NCBI GenBank assembly: GCA_937888715.1 | Contig: CALARU010000301.1 | Coordinates: 1 to 50,897 of the forward strand | DNA length: 50,897 bases | Direction: 5' to 3' | Source of the DNA: an uncultured Planctomycetaceae bacterium | Lineage (GTDB): Bacteria > Planctomycetota > Planctomycetia > Gemmatales > Gemmataceae | Shown here: positions 8,807 through 17,593 of the stretch, one piece after another | How the letters are laid out: every line of letters begins with the position of its first letter | How positions within the stretch are numbered: position 1 is the stretch's first letter | Position numbers and translations under genes: made by a program | The notes under the pieces: model-generated | The model's input: the letters and a program-made list of their open reading frames with translations, nothing else | Databases searched by the model: none | What the model was told of the DNA's origin: nothing

Positions 8807-10154
8807 TGTCTTTGGGTTCCTTTTCTGTTTCCAAGGCGGACTCGATTTCATTTTCCAGTTTTTTATGCCTTAGAACATGGTGATAATGTTGCGCAAAGCG
8901 ATGTGCTTCATCCCGTACATATTGCAGCAAGCGCAACGCAGATGAATGCCTACCTAATCGGATGGGTTCAGAATCTCCTGGGCGAAAGATCTCTTCATCT
9001 TTTTTTGCAAGTGAAATCAGGCAGGGAGGTTCGATACCCAAAAGCTTAAAAGCATCTAATGCGGCGTTAAGCTGGCCTTTGCCCCCATCGATGAGAATGA
9101 CATCAGGGAATATTTCTTCGGAATCGCGTTGTTTTCTGAAGCGCCTGAAAACCACTTCTCGAATGGAAGCGTAATCATCAATGCCTTGGACGGATTTAAT
9201 CCGAAATTTTCTATAACCCGGCTTAAAAGGTAAACCATCTAGGAAGCGCACAAGCGATGCCACCGTCTCGGTTCCCCCCAGATGAGCAATATCAATGCCT
9301 TCAATAGTTCTGGGGGTTGTAGCGAGCCCAAGGATTTTTTTTAATCCATTGAGGCCTTTTTTTGGATCGATGGGAAAGGCCCCCGGCTGTACATCGCGTT
9401 TATTGTCTCCTCGGTCTTCAAGCTTTTCCAGGGATAGGATTTCATCTCGGATTCGTGCTGCTTTTTCAAACAAAAGTTCTTTGCTTGCTGCTTCCATCTC
9501 TTTGCGCATTTTTCTAAGGAGTTTCTTTTTACGCCCTTCCAGTACATGAATCAATGATTTGATCTGGGCACGATACTCTTCTTTAGAAACTCTGAAATTG
9601 CAAGGTGCAGTGCATTGCCTAATGCTGTGAAGCAGGCAGGGGCGGAACCAGCGCCATCGATTCTCATCGGATTTTATATCGAGGCTACAAGTTCGAAACT
9701 TAAATACTCGTTGCAGTATTAGAAGAGCGTGTTTAAGCGCCTTGGAGTTAGTGAATGGGCCATAAAGCCTGACTCCCTTCCTACGAGGCGAGCGTGTAAA
9801 TTCGACCCGGGGGAATTCTTCGCGTACCCTTATTTGTAAATAGGGAAAGGTTCTTCCATCTTTTAATGCAGCATTGAACCGGGGCTGAATATCTTTGATT
9901 AGCCTAGCTTCAAGAAGAAGAGCATCCACTTCGGTTTCAGCCTGTAGGAATTCGATTTCTTCGATCAAGGGCACGAGGTTCTGGGTTCGGGGGTCTTCAG
10001 CCGCAGCCTTGGTGAAGTAGTGCGATGCCCTGTTACGGAGATTCTTAGCCTTGCCTATGTAGAGAACAACACCCTTGCCGTCCTTCATGATGTAAACACC
10101 AGGGGAGGTAGGGAATGTTTTGACTTTTTCGGAAGGAGGCAGGCTGTTTTCCAT
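8787..10154 (-). CDS. uvrC: compact UvrC-type excinuclease subunit
   Basis: UvrC makes the dual incisions in nucleotide excision repair. This protein has the GIY-YIG nuclease (GVY at 19-21, YIG at 32-34), the four cysteines C156, C173, C181 and C185 that fit the UvrC iron-sulphur site, a UVR helical hairpin (about 205-245) and the RNase H-like 5' nuclease core with D288, D356 and H418 in GIDIAH, ILIDGGKGQL and RDEAHRFA. It is only 455 aa against about 600 usually. The block normally lying between the UVR motif and the RNase H core is reduced to about 40 residues, and the C-terminal (HhH)2 DNA-binding domain is absent. surE begins inside its end, so no lost tail is hidden downstream. It is probably functional but streamlined. 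Confidence 0.9.
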   Translation of the reverse strand: MENSLPPSEKVKTFPTSPGVYIMKDGKGVVLYIGKAKNLRNRASHYFTKAAAEDPRTQNLVPLIEEIEFLQAETEVDALLLEARLIKDIQPRFNAALKDGRTFPYLQIRVREEFPRVEFTRSPRRKGVRLYGPFTNSKALKHALLILQRVFKFRTCSLDIKSDENRWRWFRPCLLHSIRQCTAPCNFRVSKEEYRAQIKSLIHVLEGRKKKLLRKMRKEMEAASKELLFEKAARIRDEILSLEKLEDRGDNKRDVQPGAFPIDPKKGLNGLKKILGLATTPRTIEGIDIAHLGGTETVASLVRFLDGLPFKPGYRKFRIKSVQGIDDYASIREVVFRRFRKQRDSEEIFPDVILIDGGKGQLNAALDAFKLLGIEPPCLISLAKKDEEIFRPGDSEPIRLGRHSSALRLLQYVRDEAHRFAQHYHHVLRHKKLENEIESALETEKEPKDNANPSD

Positions 10155-10187
10155 CTAACCCCAGTCCAGAAGAAAAATAGAGCAAAT

Positions 10188-11477
10188 TTACCGGGGGACA
10201 ATCCGGTCTTTACCAATCATGGGCCGTAACACTTCTGGAATGATAACAGATCCATCCGCTTGCTGGTTGTTTTCTAAGATTGCAACGATTGCCCTCGTAA
10301 CCGCAACAGCAGTGCCATTGAGCGTGTAGGCGAAGCGTGTACCTTTTTGACCTTGTGATTTGCTACGAATATTTAATCTTCGTGATTGGTAATCAGTGCA
10401 GTTGGAAGTGCTGGTAACTTCGCCATAATCCCCGTCTTTACCTCTGCCAGGCATCCAAGCTTCGAGGTCGTATTTTCGGTATGCTGGGCCTCCCAAATCG
10501 CCCGTGCAGGTGTCGATAACCCTATAGCAAAGGCCAAGGCCTTGGAATATTTTTTCTTCGATACGAAGAATGTCGAGGTGAATACCTTCAGCTTGTTCGG
10601 GGGTGCAGAATGCAAACATTTCGACTTTGGTGAATTGATGAACCCTATATAAACCCCTAGTATCTTTACCGGGTGCACCAGCTTCGGTACGGAAGCAATG
10701 AGAGAGCCCGGCATAGCGCAAAGGCATATTGGCTTCATCAAGAACTTGATCGCGGTGCATGCCCCCGAGGGTGATTTCTGCGGTTGCAACAAGGCACAGA
10801 TCGGTATCAGCGATGGTGTAAACCTGGCGTTTTTCGGGGTCTGGATCACGCGGAATAAAACCGATGCCCTCGAGAACTTCAATGCGAGCAAGATCTGGAG
10901 TAATTACTGGGATGAAGCCTTCTTGAACCAAGGTGTTCATTGCGTATTGAACAAGTGCAAGTTCTAGCAAAGCGCCTTCGTTTTTGAGGTAGTAAAATTT
11001 CTGGCCCGCTACAGAAGCGCCTGCTTCGAAGTCTGCAAGTTGTAATGAATCACAAAGCGCAACATGATCCTTTGGGGTGAAGTCGAATTTTCTTGGCTGA
11101 CCCCAGTGTTTGATTTCTTTGTTATCTTCAGCAAGCAAGCCAACAGGCGCATCTGGATGAGTCATATTGGGGATGATATTCAGAACGGATTTCAGATTGC
11201 TTTCAATTTCTTTTGCTTGTGCTTCCATTGCATTTGCTTGTTCGCGAAGAGATTTACCTTCACCAGCCAGTTGTTGTTTTATAACTAGGTCTTTTTCTTT
11301 AGGGATGAGTTTAGATAACTCATTTTGTTTTTGTTGGATGGCCTGAATATTGGAGAGTAATTTTTTTCGTTCGTCATCGATAACGATAACTTTATCTACA
11401 TCCGCGACAAGGTTGCGGTTTTTGCAATTGGATTTGACCGCCTCAAGATTGGCACGAATAAAAGCAGCATCAAGCAT
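10188..11477 (-). CDS. serS: seryl-tRNA synthetase
   Basis: A 429-aa class II aminoacyl-tRNA synthetase that charges tRNA-Ser (and tRNA-Sec where present) with serine. The N-terminal long antiparallel coiled coil (about 25-105) binds the tRNA arm. Motif 2 appears as FRTEAGAPGKDTRGLYR and motif 3 as GTAVAVTRAIVAILE near the C-terminus. Length is normal and the start agrees with the family (MLDAAFIRANLEAVK-like). A GGAGG lies 12 bases upstream of the ATG. It lies 33 bases before uvrC on the same strand. Confidence 0.97.
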   Translation of the reverse strand: MLDAAFIRANLEAVKSNCKNRNLVADVDKVIVIDDERKKLLSNIQAIQQKQNELSKLIPKEKDLVIKQQLAGEGKSLREQANAMEAQAKEIESNLKSVLNIIPNMTHPDAPVGLLAEDNKEIKHWGQPRKFDFTPKDHVALCDSLQLADFEAGASVAGQKFYYLKNEGALLELALVQYAMNTLVQEGFIPVITPDLARIEVLEGIGFIPRDPDPEKRQVYTIADTDLCLVATAEITLGGMHRDQVLDEANMPLRYAGLSHCFRTEAGAPGKDTRGLYRVHQFTKVEMFAFCTPEQAEGIHLDILRIEEKIFQGLGLCYRVIDTCTGDLGGPAYRKYDLEAWMPGRGKDGDYGEVTSTSNCTDYQSRRLNIRSKSQGQKGTRFAYTLNGTAVAVTRAIVAILENNQQADGSVIIPEVLRPMIGKDRIVPR

Positions 11478-11526
11478 GAGAAGTCAGGCCTCCAAAACAG
11501 TAAGAGAACTAAAAGAAGGGTGTTAA

Positions 11527-12666
11527 TCAGGGCCTTTTTTCCATTGGCGTGTAGGGTTGATCATTCTTGCCTACAAAGATTTGTTCTGGACGGAAGATGC
11601 GGTTGTTTTTCAATTGTTCGAGCCAGTGGGCTGTCCACCCAGCGACCCGGGAAATTGCAAAAATAGGCGTGAACAAATCGCGTGGTATTCCCATGCTTTG
11701 GTAAACAATCCCTGAATAGAAATCCACATTCGGGAAGATACCTTTAGGCCCTAAAATACCAGTTGCAATCCTCTCGATTTCAACCGCAAGGTTGTAGATT
11801 TCAGGCTTGCTGGTTTCCGCAAACATGTGCTCTGCAAGTTCTTGAAGCACCGTTGCCCGCGGATCTTTGACTTTATAAACACGATGCCCAAAACCCATGA
11901 TTTTCTTTTTGTGCAATACTGCATCTTCAAGCCAACCCTTGGCCTTTTCTGCAGTGCCAATCTCTTCAAGCATATCAAGCACTTCTTCATTGGCACCACC
12001 GTGAAGTGGCCCTGCAAGAGTGCCTATCGCTGAATTTACCACAGTGAAGGGGTTTGCTAAGGTTGAACCCGTAACCCGACTACTAAAAGTCGATGCATTC
12101 ATCGTATGTTCTGCATGAACAATCAAGCAGGCATCTATCACTTTAGTTATCGAAGGAGAAGGCTCTTCTTCGGTAAGCATGTAATAGAAATTTGCAGCAT
12201 GGCCTAAATCATCTCGGGGCGGAATCGCCTCATCGCCACGCCTGAGCCTATGAAATGCCGCAACAATCGTTGGAAGTTTTGCAATCAACCTGATGACAGC
12301 TTCCCAATTTTTTTCAGGGTCAGTCCGATCCTTGGTAGGGTAGAACATTCCACATGCTGCAACCCCAGCTTGCAATGCATCCATAGGATGCCCAGATTCG
12401 GGAAGGCATTTGATCAGATCGATGATTTTGTATTTTAATCTGCGATGGACCCGCAGTTGGCTATCGAAGGTGGCAAGTTGCTTTTGCGTAGGTAGCTCAC
12501 CTTTAAGAAGGAGCCATGATGTTTCTTCAAAGGAACTTTCCTTGGCAAGGGTTTCGACAGCGATTCCCCGGTACTCAAGTCGAGCTCTTTTGCCATCAAT
12601 AAAACTAATTGCAGATTCCGCAACTGGCACATCAGCCAATCCGGGACGGTATTCGGGTTCCGCCAT
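11527..12666 (-). CDS. gltA: citrate synthase
   Basis: A 379-aa citrate synthase condensing acetyl-CoA with oxaloacetate at the entry of the TCA cycle. Catalytic regions are recognisable: HAEHTMNAS, GPLHGGANEEVLDML, GFGHRVYK and the Asp in NVDFYSG. The short length (about 380 aa) fits the homodimeric type I enzyme of Gram-positives and many Planctomycetota rather than the NADH-regulated 430-aa form. 2-methylcitrate synthase is a close relative and cannot be excluded by sequence alone. It is divergent from rlmN, with a 235-base spacer that carries three TGGTTGTA repeats. Confidence 0.92.
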   Translation of the reverse strand: MAEPEYRPGLADVPVAESAISFIDGKRARLEYRGIAVETLAKESSFEETSWLLLKGELPTQKQLATFDSQLRVHRRLKYKIIDLIKCLPESGHPMDALQAGVAACGMFYPTKDRTDPEKNWEAVIRLIAKLPTIVAAFHRLRRGDEAIPPRDDLGHAANFYYMLTEEEPSPSITKVIDACLIVHAEHTMNASTFSSRVTGSTLANPFTVVNSAIGTLAGPLHGGANEEVLDMLEEIGTAEKAKGWLEDAVLHKKKIMGFGHRVYKVKDPRATVLQELAEHMFAETSKPEIYNLAVEIERIATGILGPKGIFPNVDFYSGIVYQSMGIPRDLFTPIFAISRVAGWTAHWLEQLKNNRIFRPEQIFVGKNDQPYTPMEKRP

Positions 12667-12759
12667 GGTAAGGCCCCAATTTATTAGGGTGATTCGAAGT
12701 ATTGATGCATATTTTACACCAACGTTAGTATAGAAAACTTAGAATAAAAGTGGGACGTA

Positions 12760-12812
12760 TGGTTGTATTATTGCCCTAAGTGGTTGTAGATTATAGCTTT
12801 AAGTTGGTTGTA
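12760..12812. repeat. three direct TGGTTGTA repeats in the citrate synthase/rlmN spacer
   Basis: The octamer TGGTTGTA occurs at 12760, 12781 and 12805, spaced 21 and 24 bases apart. This is close to two helical turns, so the three copies lie roughly on one face of the DNA. Two copies share a preceding AAGT-like context. The repeats fill the middle of the spacer between divergent genes and could be an activator or repressor site. No regulator gene is adjacent. The remainder of the spacer shows nothing else that I can support. Confidence 0.4.
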
Positions 12813-12901
12813 ATAGTATGTTCTTAAATAAAAAAGCATAAATTTAGGAAGAGGTTAGCGAGATTCATTGCAAGCTAGGTCAGTCTACTTAGAATAGAAA
12901 C

Positions 12902-13987
12902 ATGTCTACCAACAATATTTCGCTTGATGTGATTTCAACACCCGTCAAGCCTGCGCTGCTTTCTCTATCCCCTCTAAGCCTTAAAGCTTGGATCATGGAA
13001 AAACAGCAACCTGCACATCGCTTGGTGCAAATCCAACAGTGGTTGCTCTTAAAACGATGCATGGCTTTTTCCGACATGAGCGATTTACCCAAATCGTTAA
13101 GAGATGACCTCGCTAATGATTTTGCATTGTATTCTGAAGAAATTGAAGTTCATAAAATCGCAGAGGATGATACCCGAAAACTAATACTAAAGCTTCAGGA
13201 TGGTAACCGGATTGAATGTGTGTTGATGAAAGAGGAGAGTCGGAGAACTGTTTGCGTAAGCACCCAAGTGGGTTGCGCCATGGGTTGTGTTTTTTGTGCC
13301 AGTGGAATTGATGGCGTAGTAAGAAATTTGAAGGCTTATGAAATCCTTGAGCAGATGATTCTAGCCCGAAACTTATTGCCTGAAAGTGAAAGGCTGAGCC
13401 ATGTTGTCATCATGGGCATGGGCGAACCGATGGCAAACCTCGATAACTTGCTCGAAGCCCTTGAAACTGCATGTTCCCCCAAGGGGCTTGGGTTGAGCGC
13501 TAGGCATATCACAATTTCCACGGTTGGGCTTCCTGTAAAAATAAAACAATTGGCCGATACAGGAAAGCAGTATCATCTTGCGGTTTCTCTGCATGCACCT
13601 AACGACGAGATACGATCGAAGATTGTGCCTACTAACGCTAAGATTGGTATTTACGAAGTTCTTGATGCTGCGGATTATTTTCAAGAAGTTACAGGCAGGC
13701 AGGTGACTTTTGAATACATATTGTTAGGCGGGATCAATGATCAGAATGACCATGCGCATGAACTTGCATCATTGCTAAAGAAAAGAAAAGCACATGTGAA
13801 CCTGATTCCGTTTAATCGCGTTCAGGGATTGCCTTTCCTGAAGCCGGAACAGGAAGCTGTGCATGAGTTTGTTAGGATTTTAAAGGCATCTGGGCAAACT
13901 GTTACGGTTCGAAAACGCAAGGGTGCAGATATCGATGCAGCCTGCGGCCAGTTGCGAAGAGCAAGTGCGCAAAAGATTAAAGACTGA
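12902..13987 (+). CDS. rlmN: 23S rRNA (adenine2503-C2)/tRNA A37 methyltransferase RlmN
   Basis: A 361-aa radical SAM enzyme that methylates C2 of A2503 in 23S rRNA and A37 of some tRNAs. The radical-SAM cluster motif is C125-A-M-G-C129-V-F-C132. The first catalytic cysteine corresponds to C118 (RTVCVS) and the methyl-carrying cysteine to C348 in the C-terminal CGQLRR. The GMGEPMANLDN and YHLAVSLHAP motifs are as in RlmN. The related resistance enzyme Cfr is not excluded by motif alone, but the housekeeping context and sequence style favour RlmN. The ATG at 12902 has no clear ribosome-binding site. Confidence 0.93.
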   Translation: MSTNNISLDVISTPVKPALLSLSPLSLKAWIMEKQQPAHRLVQIQQWLLLKRCMAFSDMSDLPKSLRDDLANDFALYSEEIEVHKIAEDDTRKLILKLQDGNRIECVLMKEESRRTVCVSTQVGCAMGCVFCASGIDGVVRNLKAYEILEQMILARNLLPESERLSHVVIMGMGEPMANLDNLLEALETACSPKGLGLSARHITISTVGLPVKIKQLADTGKQYHLAVSLHAPNDEIRSKIVPTNAKIGIYEVLDAADYFQEVTGRQVTFEYILLGGINDQNDHAHELASLLKKRKAHVNLIPFNRVQGLPFLKPEQEAVHEFVRILKASGQTVTVRKRKGADIDAACGQLRRASAQKIKD

Positions 13988-14027
13988 TTAAAGCTGTAAA
14001 TAACCTTTTAAAGTTCACTTCGTTGGG

Positions 14028-14036
14028 TGTTATAAT
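14028..14036 (+). promoter_or_regulatory. extended -10 promoter of the sigma/anti-sigma operon
   Basis: TGTTATAAT at 14028-14036 is a perfect extended -10 element, 48 bases before the sigma factor ATG. The hexamer 17 bases upstream (TTAAAG, 14008-14013) is a weak -35. The same nine-base element drives the operon at 7030. This suggests transcription of the sigma operon by the housekeeping polymerase rather than only by autoregulation. Confidence 0.5.
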
Positions 14037-14084
14037 AACTCACATATTAAAGTTTTTAATGCATGGCACTAATCTTAGGAGAGT

Positions 14085-14735
14085 ATGTTGACAGCAATTG
14101 GCCAATCCAGTGCCCAATATGCTTTACGCGACCCAGACATCAGATTGATGTTGAGGGTGCGTGCGGATGAACCCGGGGCGTTTGAACAATTGGTGCTTTT
14201 GTTTCAACAAAGGCTTGTGGTAATCATGAAGCCGATGGTGGGAAGCAGAGAAGAAGCAGAGGATCTTGCGCAGGAAGCATTTCTTAGGGTTTACAAATCA
14301 CGTAAGAACTATCATCCGAAAGCGAAATTTAGCACTTGGCTTTTCACCATTGCCAATAATCTTGCATTGAACAGCATCCGTTCTAAAAAGCGGCGGCCTC
14401 AAGTCTCTTATCTTACTTCAGAATCAGGCCAGCAGCAGCAGGTCGGGGTTGACCAGCGGTTGCCTGAAAAGCAGAGTCAACCCGAGATCCACCTCCATAA
14501 TGTTGAACTTGCTGATGTCATTGCCAGGGCTTTGGATGGGTTGAATGAGCGCCAAAGAATGGCGGTTGTTTTGAACAAATACGAAGACATGAATTATGCA
14601 GATATTGCAGTGGTTATGGGGCTAACGCCAAAAGCGGTGAAATCGCTTTTAAGCAGAGCAAGGGTTAATCTGCGTGAGGTATTAAAAAAATACATTTACA
14701 TGGATGGCGCCGCGCCAGAGAATTGCGAACCATAG
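14085..14735 (+). CDS. ECF-type RNA polymerase sigma factor
   Basis: A 216-aa sigma-70 family protein with region 2 at about 30-105 (EAEDLAQEAFLRVYK, FSTWLFTIANNLALNSIR) and region 4 at about 150-205 (LNERQRMAVVLNKYEDMNYADIAVVMGLTPKAVKSLL divided over the helix-turn-helix). Regions 1 and 3 are missing, as expected of the extracytoplasmic-function class. It directs polymerase to a specific promoter set, unknown here. An AGGAG lies just upstream of the ATG. It is followed by an anti-sigma gene and a secreted protein, the usual three-gene logic of an envelope-sensing unit. Confidence 0.92.
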   Translation: MLTAIGQSSAQYALRDPDIRLMLRVRADEPGAFEQLVLLFQQRLVVIMKPMVGSREEAEDLAQEAFLRVYKSRKNYHPKAKFSTWLFTIANNLALNSIRSKKRRPQVSYLTSESGQQQQVGVDQRLPEKQSQPEIHLHNVELADVIARALDGLNERQRMAVVLNKYEDMNYADIAVVMGLTPKAVKSLLSRARVNLREVLKKYIYMDGAAPENCEP

Positions 14736-14754
14736 TGTTAAGGATGTTAAAGAA

Positions 14755-15255
14755 ATGAATGAACCAGAGCACCCCGATGATTCGCTGGAAAAAGAAGAAC
14801 TATATTCTTCTTATCTGGATGGTGAGTTGACGGAAGAGGAAGCTCGGGAGTTTGAAGCCAAGTTGGCATCAAGCCCAGAGGAGCGTGCCAATTTTCAAGC
14901 CATGAAGAAAACTTGGGAGATGCTTGATTATCTTCCCAAGCCCGATGTAACCATGGCGTTTACTGCAAAAACCATGGAAAAAATGAAGGCGTTAAGTAAT
15001 CCAACTGTCGCAATAAAAGAGTATTCATACGGGGACAGAGGATTGTTGATTGCTGCAGCATTGTTGGTTTTATTTGCAGGCGGTTTTGGAGTTGGTTCGT
15101 TATCTTTTAATGACACGACCAGAGTAGATATAGAGTTGGTAAATAATCTGCGACTCTACGAAAATAAAAATCTGTACGAGCAAATCGAAAACATTGAGTT
15201 TCTGAAAAAACTGGATGCACCGGATTTGTTTGGTCAGGAACCCTCCGGTTTGTGA
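14755..15255 (+). CDS. membrane-anchored anti-sigma factor without zinc motif
   Basis: A 166-aa protein starting at the ATG at 14755 behind AAGGA; a longer frame from 14704 overlaps the sigma gene and lacks support. The N-terminal helical domain (about 13-60, YSSYLDGELTEEEAREFEAKL) is the classical anti-sigma fold. One membrane segment follows (about 99-121), then an outer C-terminal stretch of about 45 residues with coiled-coil character. There is no cysteine at all, so the HxxxCxxC zinc site of ZAS-type anti-sigma factors is absent. The role is inferred from the fold and from its position 19 bases after the sigma gene. Confidence 0.8.
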   Translation: MNEPEHPDDSLEKEELYSSYLDGELTEEEAREFEAKLASSPEERANFQAMKKTWEMLDYLPKPDVTMAFTAKTMEKMKALSNPTVAIKEYSYGDRGLLIAAALLVLFAGGFGVGSLSFNDTTRVDIELVNNLRLYENKNLYEQIENIEFLKKLDAPDLFGQEPSGL

Positions 15256-15267
15256 AAGAGAACGATA

Positions 15268-16461
15268 ATGAACTTCATGAAACTGTCTGTAATTTTGCTG
15301 ATGTTGGCGTTTTTGATTACCTTGGGGAAACCTGCGGGGATTTTTGCCGATGCCCGTGATGAGCAAGAACAAAAATACCAAAGCCTTCTTAAAAAACTGA
15401 AGGCCTCAACCGAGCATTACAACCAATTGGTGAAGAATTACAAATCATTTCAAGCCTTACCCAAGGAAAAACAAAAGACACTTAAAGACCTTGATAACGC
15501 CATTTTTCAACTGATCAAGAGTTATGATTCTTTCCAGACATTGGGAAAGGAAAAACAGATTGGCCTAAAGAAAACAGCGGGTAAGTTGGATTCCCAGGAA
15601 GCTGGAAGGCTACTTGAAGTTTTTCAGAAGTTTGGTGGCTGGTATGAAGCTTTGGATCAAACAAAAAAAGATAGTTTAGCAAAAGCTTCTCATCCTGATG
15701 GGCGCATTGCTGAGATCAAAAAGATTTTGACAAGCCAATGGATGGGTCGTCTTCCGAAAAGAGATTTAGATTCATTGCTGAAATTAGATGAGACAACGCG
15801 TGCGCTTCAAATAGTGAAGATGAAGAAAGAAGAACAGATAAGAGTTTCGCAATCATTTGACAAGAAGAAAAAAGGTGGGTTGTATTTGGAGGAAACTCAA
15901 AAGTTTATTGCCCATATAAAACAACAGCTTAGTAGCGAACAATTGGAAAAAATTGGCAAGTTAGAGAATAAAAGAGGTGCTTTTGTGAAAATGATTCTGG
16001 ACTTTGCTGAGGATAATCCGCCATTGCCATTAAACAAAATGGGCGTCAAATATCTATTGCCTAAGGATCTTCCGCCTGAGGTTTTAGCGCAGTTAAAAAG
16101 CTTGAAACCAGGGGTTTATAAACCGTTTGAATTAACAAAAAACGAAAAGAAGTGGCCCGCGTTTGCCCGTGGAGTGACAGAAATTATTAGAAGAAGTGAC
16201 CCTGCATTTAATTATGAATTCGGCGCATGTAAGTTTGAAGACTTGCCCGAAGATATTAGGACGTTTGTGGAGAACGAATTAATTCAAATGTTGCAGGATG
16301 ATGAAAAAGTTAAACTTCAGTTAGTGGAAGGGAAATGGCCAGATTACCCGTTAATGTTAAGGGACCTGGCCAGAGTTCATTTGGTAACAATACCGGGCAT
16401 TTCAATTCCCCCGGAATTATTGCAATTAAAACCGGGGAAAGTGCCGATGATGTTACGCTGA
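15268..16461 (+). CDS. secreted lysine-rich repeat protein of the sigma operon (DUF3106-like)
   Basis: A 397-aa protein with a signal peptide (about 1-28) and then a highly charged, mainly helical chain. Short imperfect repeats are visible near residues 50-66 (YKSFQALPKEKQKTLKD) and 80-96 (YDSFQTLGKEKQIGLKK), with further related units (WYEALDQTKKDSLAK). They resemble the LPxEKQ repeats of DUF3106 proteins, which also accompany sigma/anti-sigma pairs in other phyla. The gene lies 12 bases after the anti-sigma gene, so it is part of the operon. I do not recognise an enzyme; a periplasmic sensor or modulator of the anti-sigma factor is an inference. Confidence 0.7.
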   Translation: MNFMKLSVILLMLAFLITLGKPAGIFADARDEQEQKYQSLLKKLKASTEHYNQLVKNYKSFQALPKEKQKTLKDLDNAIFQLIKSYDSFQTLGKEKQIGLKKTAGKLDSQEAGRLLEVFQKFGGWYEALDQTKKDSLAKASHPDGRIAEIKKILTSQWMGRLPKRDLDSLLKLDETTRALQIVKMKKEEQIRVSQSFDKKKKGGLYLEETQKFIAHIKQQLSSEQLEKIGKLENKRGAFVKMILDFAEDNPPLPLNKMGVKYLLPKDLPPEVLAQLKSLKPGVYKPFELTKNEKKWPAFARGVTEIIRRSDPAFNYEFGACKFEDLPEDIRTFVENELIQMLQDDEKVKLQLVEGKWPDYPLMLRDLARVHLVTIPGISIPPELLQLKPGKVPMMLR

Positions 16462-16464
16462 AAC

Positions 16465-17511
16465 TTAGCCCTTGGCGTTAAGCTTAATAGCTGAGTTATC
16501 TGCGACATTAACCCAAACATGAACATGGGGGCTGCCTCTAAAATACCAAACAAAAGAGGGGCCTTCCAAACGCCAGTTATCCCAAACACCATCTTTGCCG
16601 ATATCGCCCTGCTGATAAAAACTTAGATTGCAGCTATCTATGCCACCTTGTTTTTCCAAGCAAGCCATCGCTTCGTTTTGGTCATTTAATCTGAATGGCT
16701 CGATCAATCCGCTGAGAACACCTTGTAGTTCTTTTTTCTGGGTGGAATCCAACTTGTTGACTGCGATTCCGGAGAACTTGCCTTCCTTGCCTTTGAATGC
16801 AACTGCAGCTTCAGGTGGAGTTTTTTCAACCAATGCGATTTTTCTTTGGTCTTCGCTTAGAAGTTGATAAACCTTGTTGGCCTTTAAGGCTTGAGGCCAG
16901 AAGATATTGCCTTTGTGGTCTGCCCCTTCGTTAAAAGTATCAGCGGCATGACCGTAGAAAATGGGGCCACCAAAAGCCACACTGTCTTCAGAGTTACCAT
17001 CAGCTCGGAGAGTCATGTGCCTGCCGGTCATGACAAATTCGAATTTGCCCGAACCAGGTTTGCCGAAGATTGCGATGCTTTGGTCGGCACCCCATTCTTT
17101 GCCATTGGTGTCGTCTTTAAGTTGTTTAAGGAATTTGGAGTACCACTCAGGGTTGACGAGGCCTTTAAAAATATCGTGAATGATGTCTTGTTGTTTTTTT
17201 GAATAATATTCGCTGCGAATATGTGGTTTGGTGATCTGCCAGTTATTTGAGACGAAGGTTCGTAGCAATCCTCTGCTGGCATCTTTATGATCCCAATCAA
17301 AGCAGATTTCTTTTCTTTGAGCATCTGTAAGGGATTCGTATAAGCCCTTGACAGCGGTTTCATCTGCCTTGGAGGTATCCGGAGCGGCATGGGCGAATTG
17401 GTTGCCTGTTGCAGAGGCAAGGCCGATTGCAGAAACACTCTTGATGAAGTTTCTGCGGTTAAGAGGGTTTGAATCGGGGGAGTTAGAGTTTGAAAAAATC
17501 GGGTCACTCAT
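16465..17511 (-). CDS. Tat-exported DUF3500 family protein
   Basis: A 348-aa protein from the ATG at 17511; the frame stays open to 17763 but the upstream part is uncharacteristic, and a GGAG lies just upstream of this ATG. A twin-arginine signal (NRRNFIKS at about 18-25, followed by a hydrophobic stretch and AHA) is clear. The body matches the DUF3500 pattern: LTDAQRKEICFDWDH near the start, TGRHMTLRADGN in the middle and SPHVHVWVNV near the end. The latter His-rich segments suggest metal binding. The function is unknown. It is convergent with the sigma operon, with 3 bases between the stops. Confidence 0.82.
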   Translation of the reverse strand: MSDPIFSNSNSPDSNPLNRRNFIKSVSAIGLASATGNQFAHAAPDTSKADETAVKGLYESLTDAQRKEICFDWDHKDASRGLLRTFVSNNWQITKPHIRSEYYSKKQQDIIHDIFKGLVNPEWYSKFLKQLKDDTNGKEWGADQSIAIFGKPGSGKFEFVMTGRHMTLRADGNSEDSVAFGGPIFYGHAADTFNEGADHKGNIFWPQALKANKVYQLLSEDQRKIALVEKTPPEAAVAFKGKEGKFSGIAVNKLDSTQKKELQGVLSGLIEPFRLNDQNEAMACLEKQGGIDSCNLSFYQQGDIGKDGVWDNWRLEGPSFVWYFRGSPHVHVWVNVADNSAIKLNAKG

Positions 17512-17593
17512 GGAAGGCTCCTGTTTATAGGTGGGAAGAGGACTAATTGGATAGTAACCCAAAAGTGAGAAAATAACAAAGAACAATTCTAGA

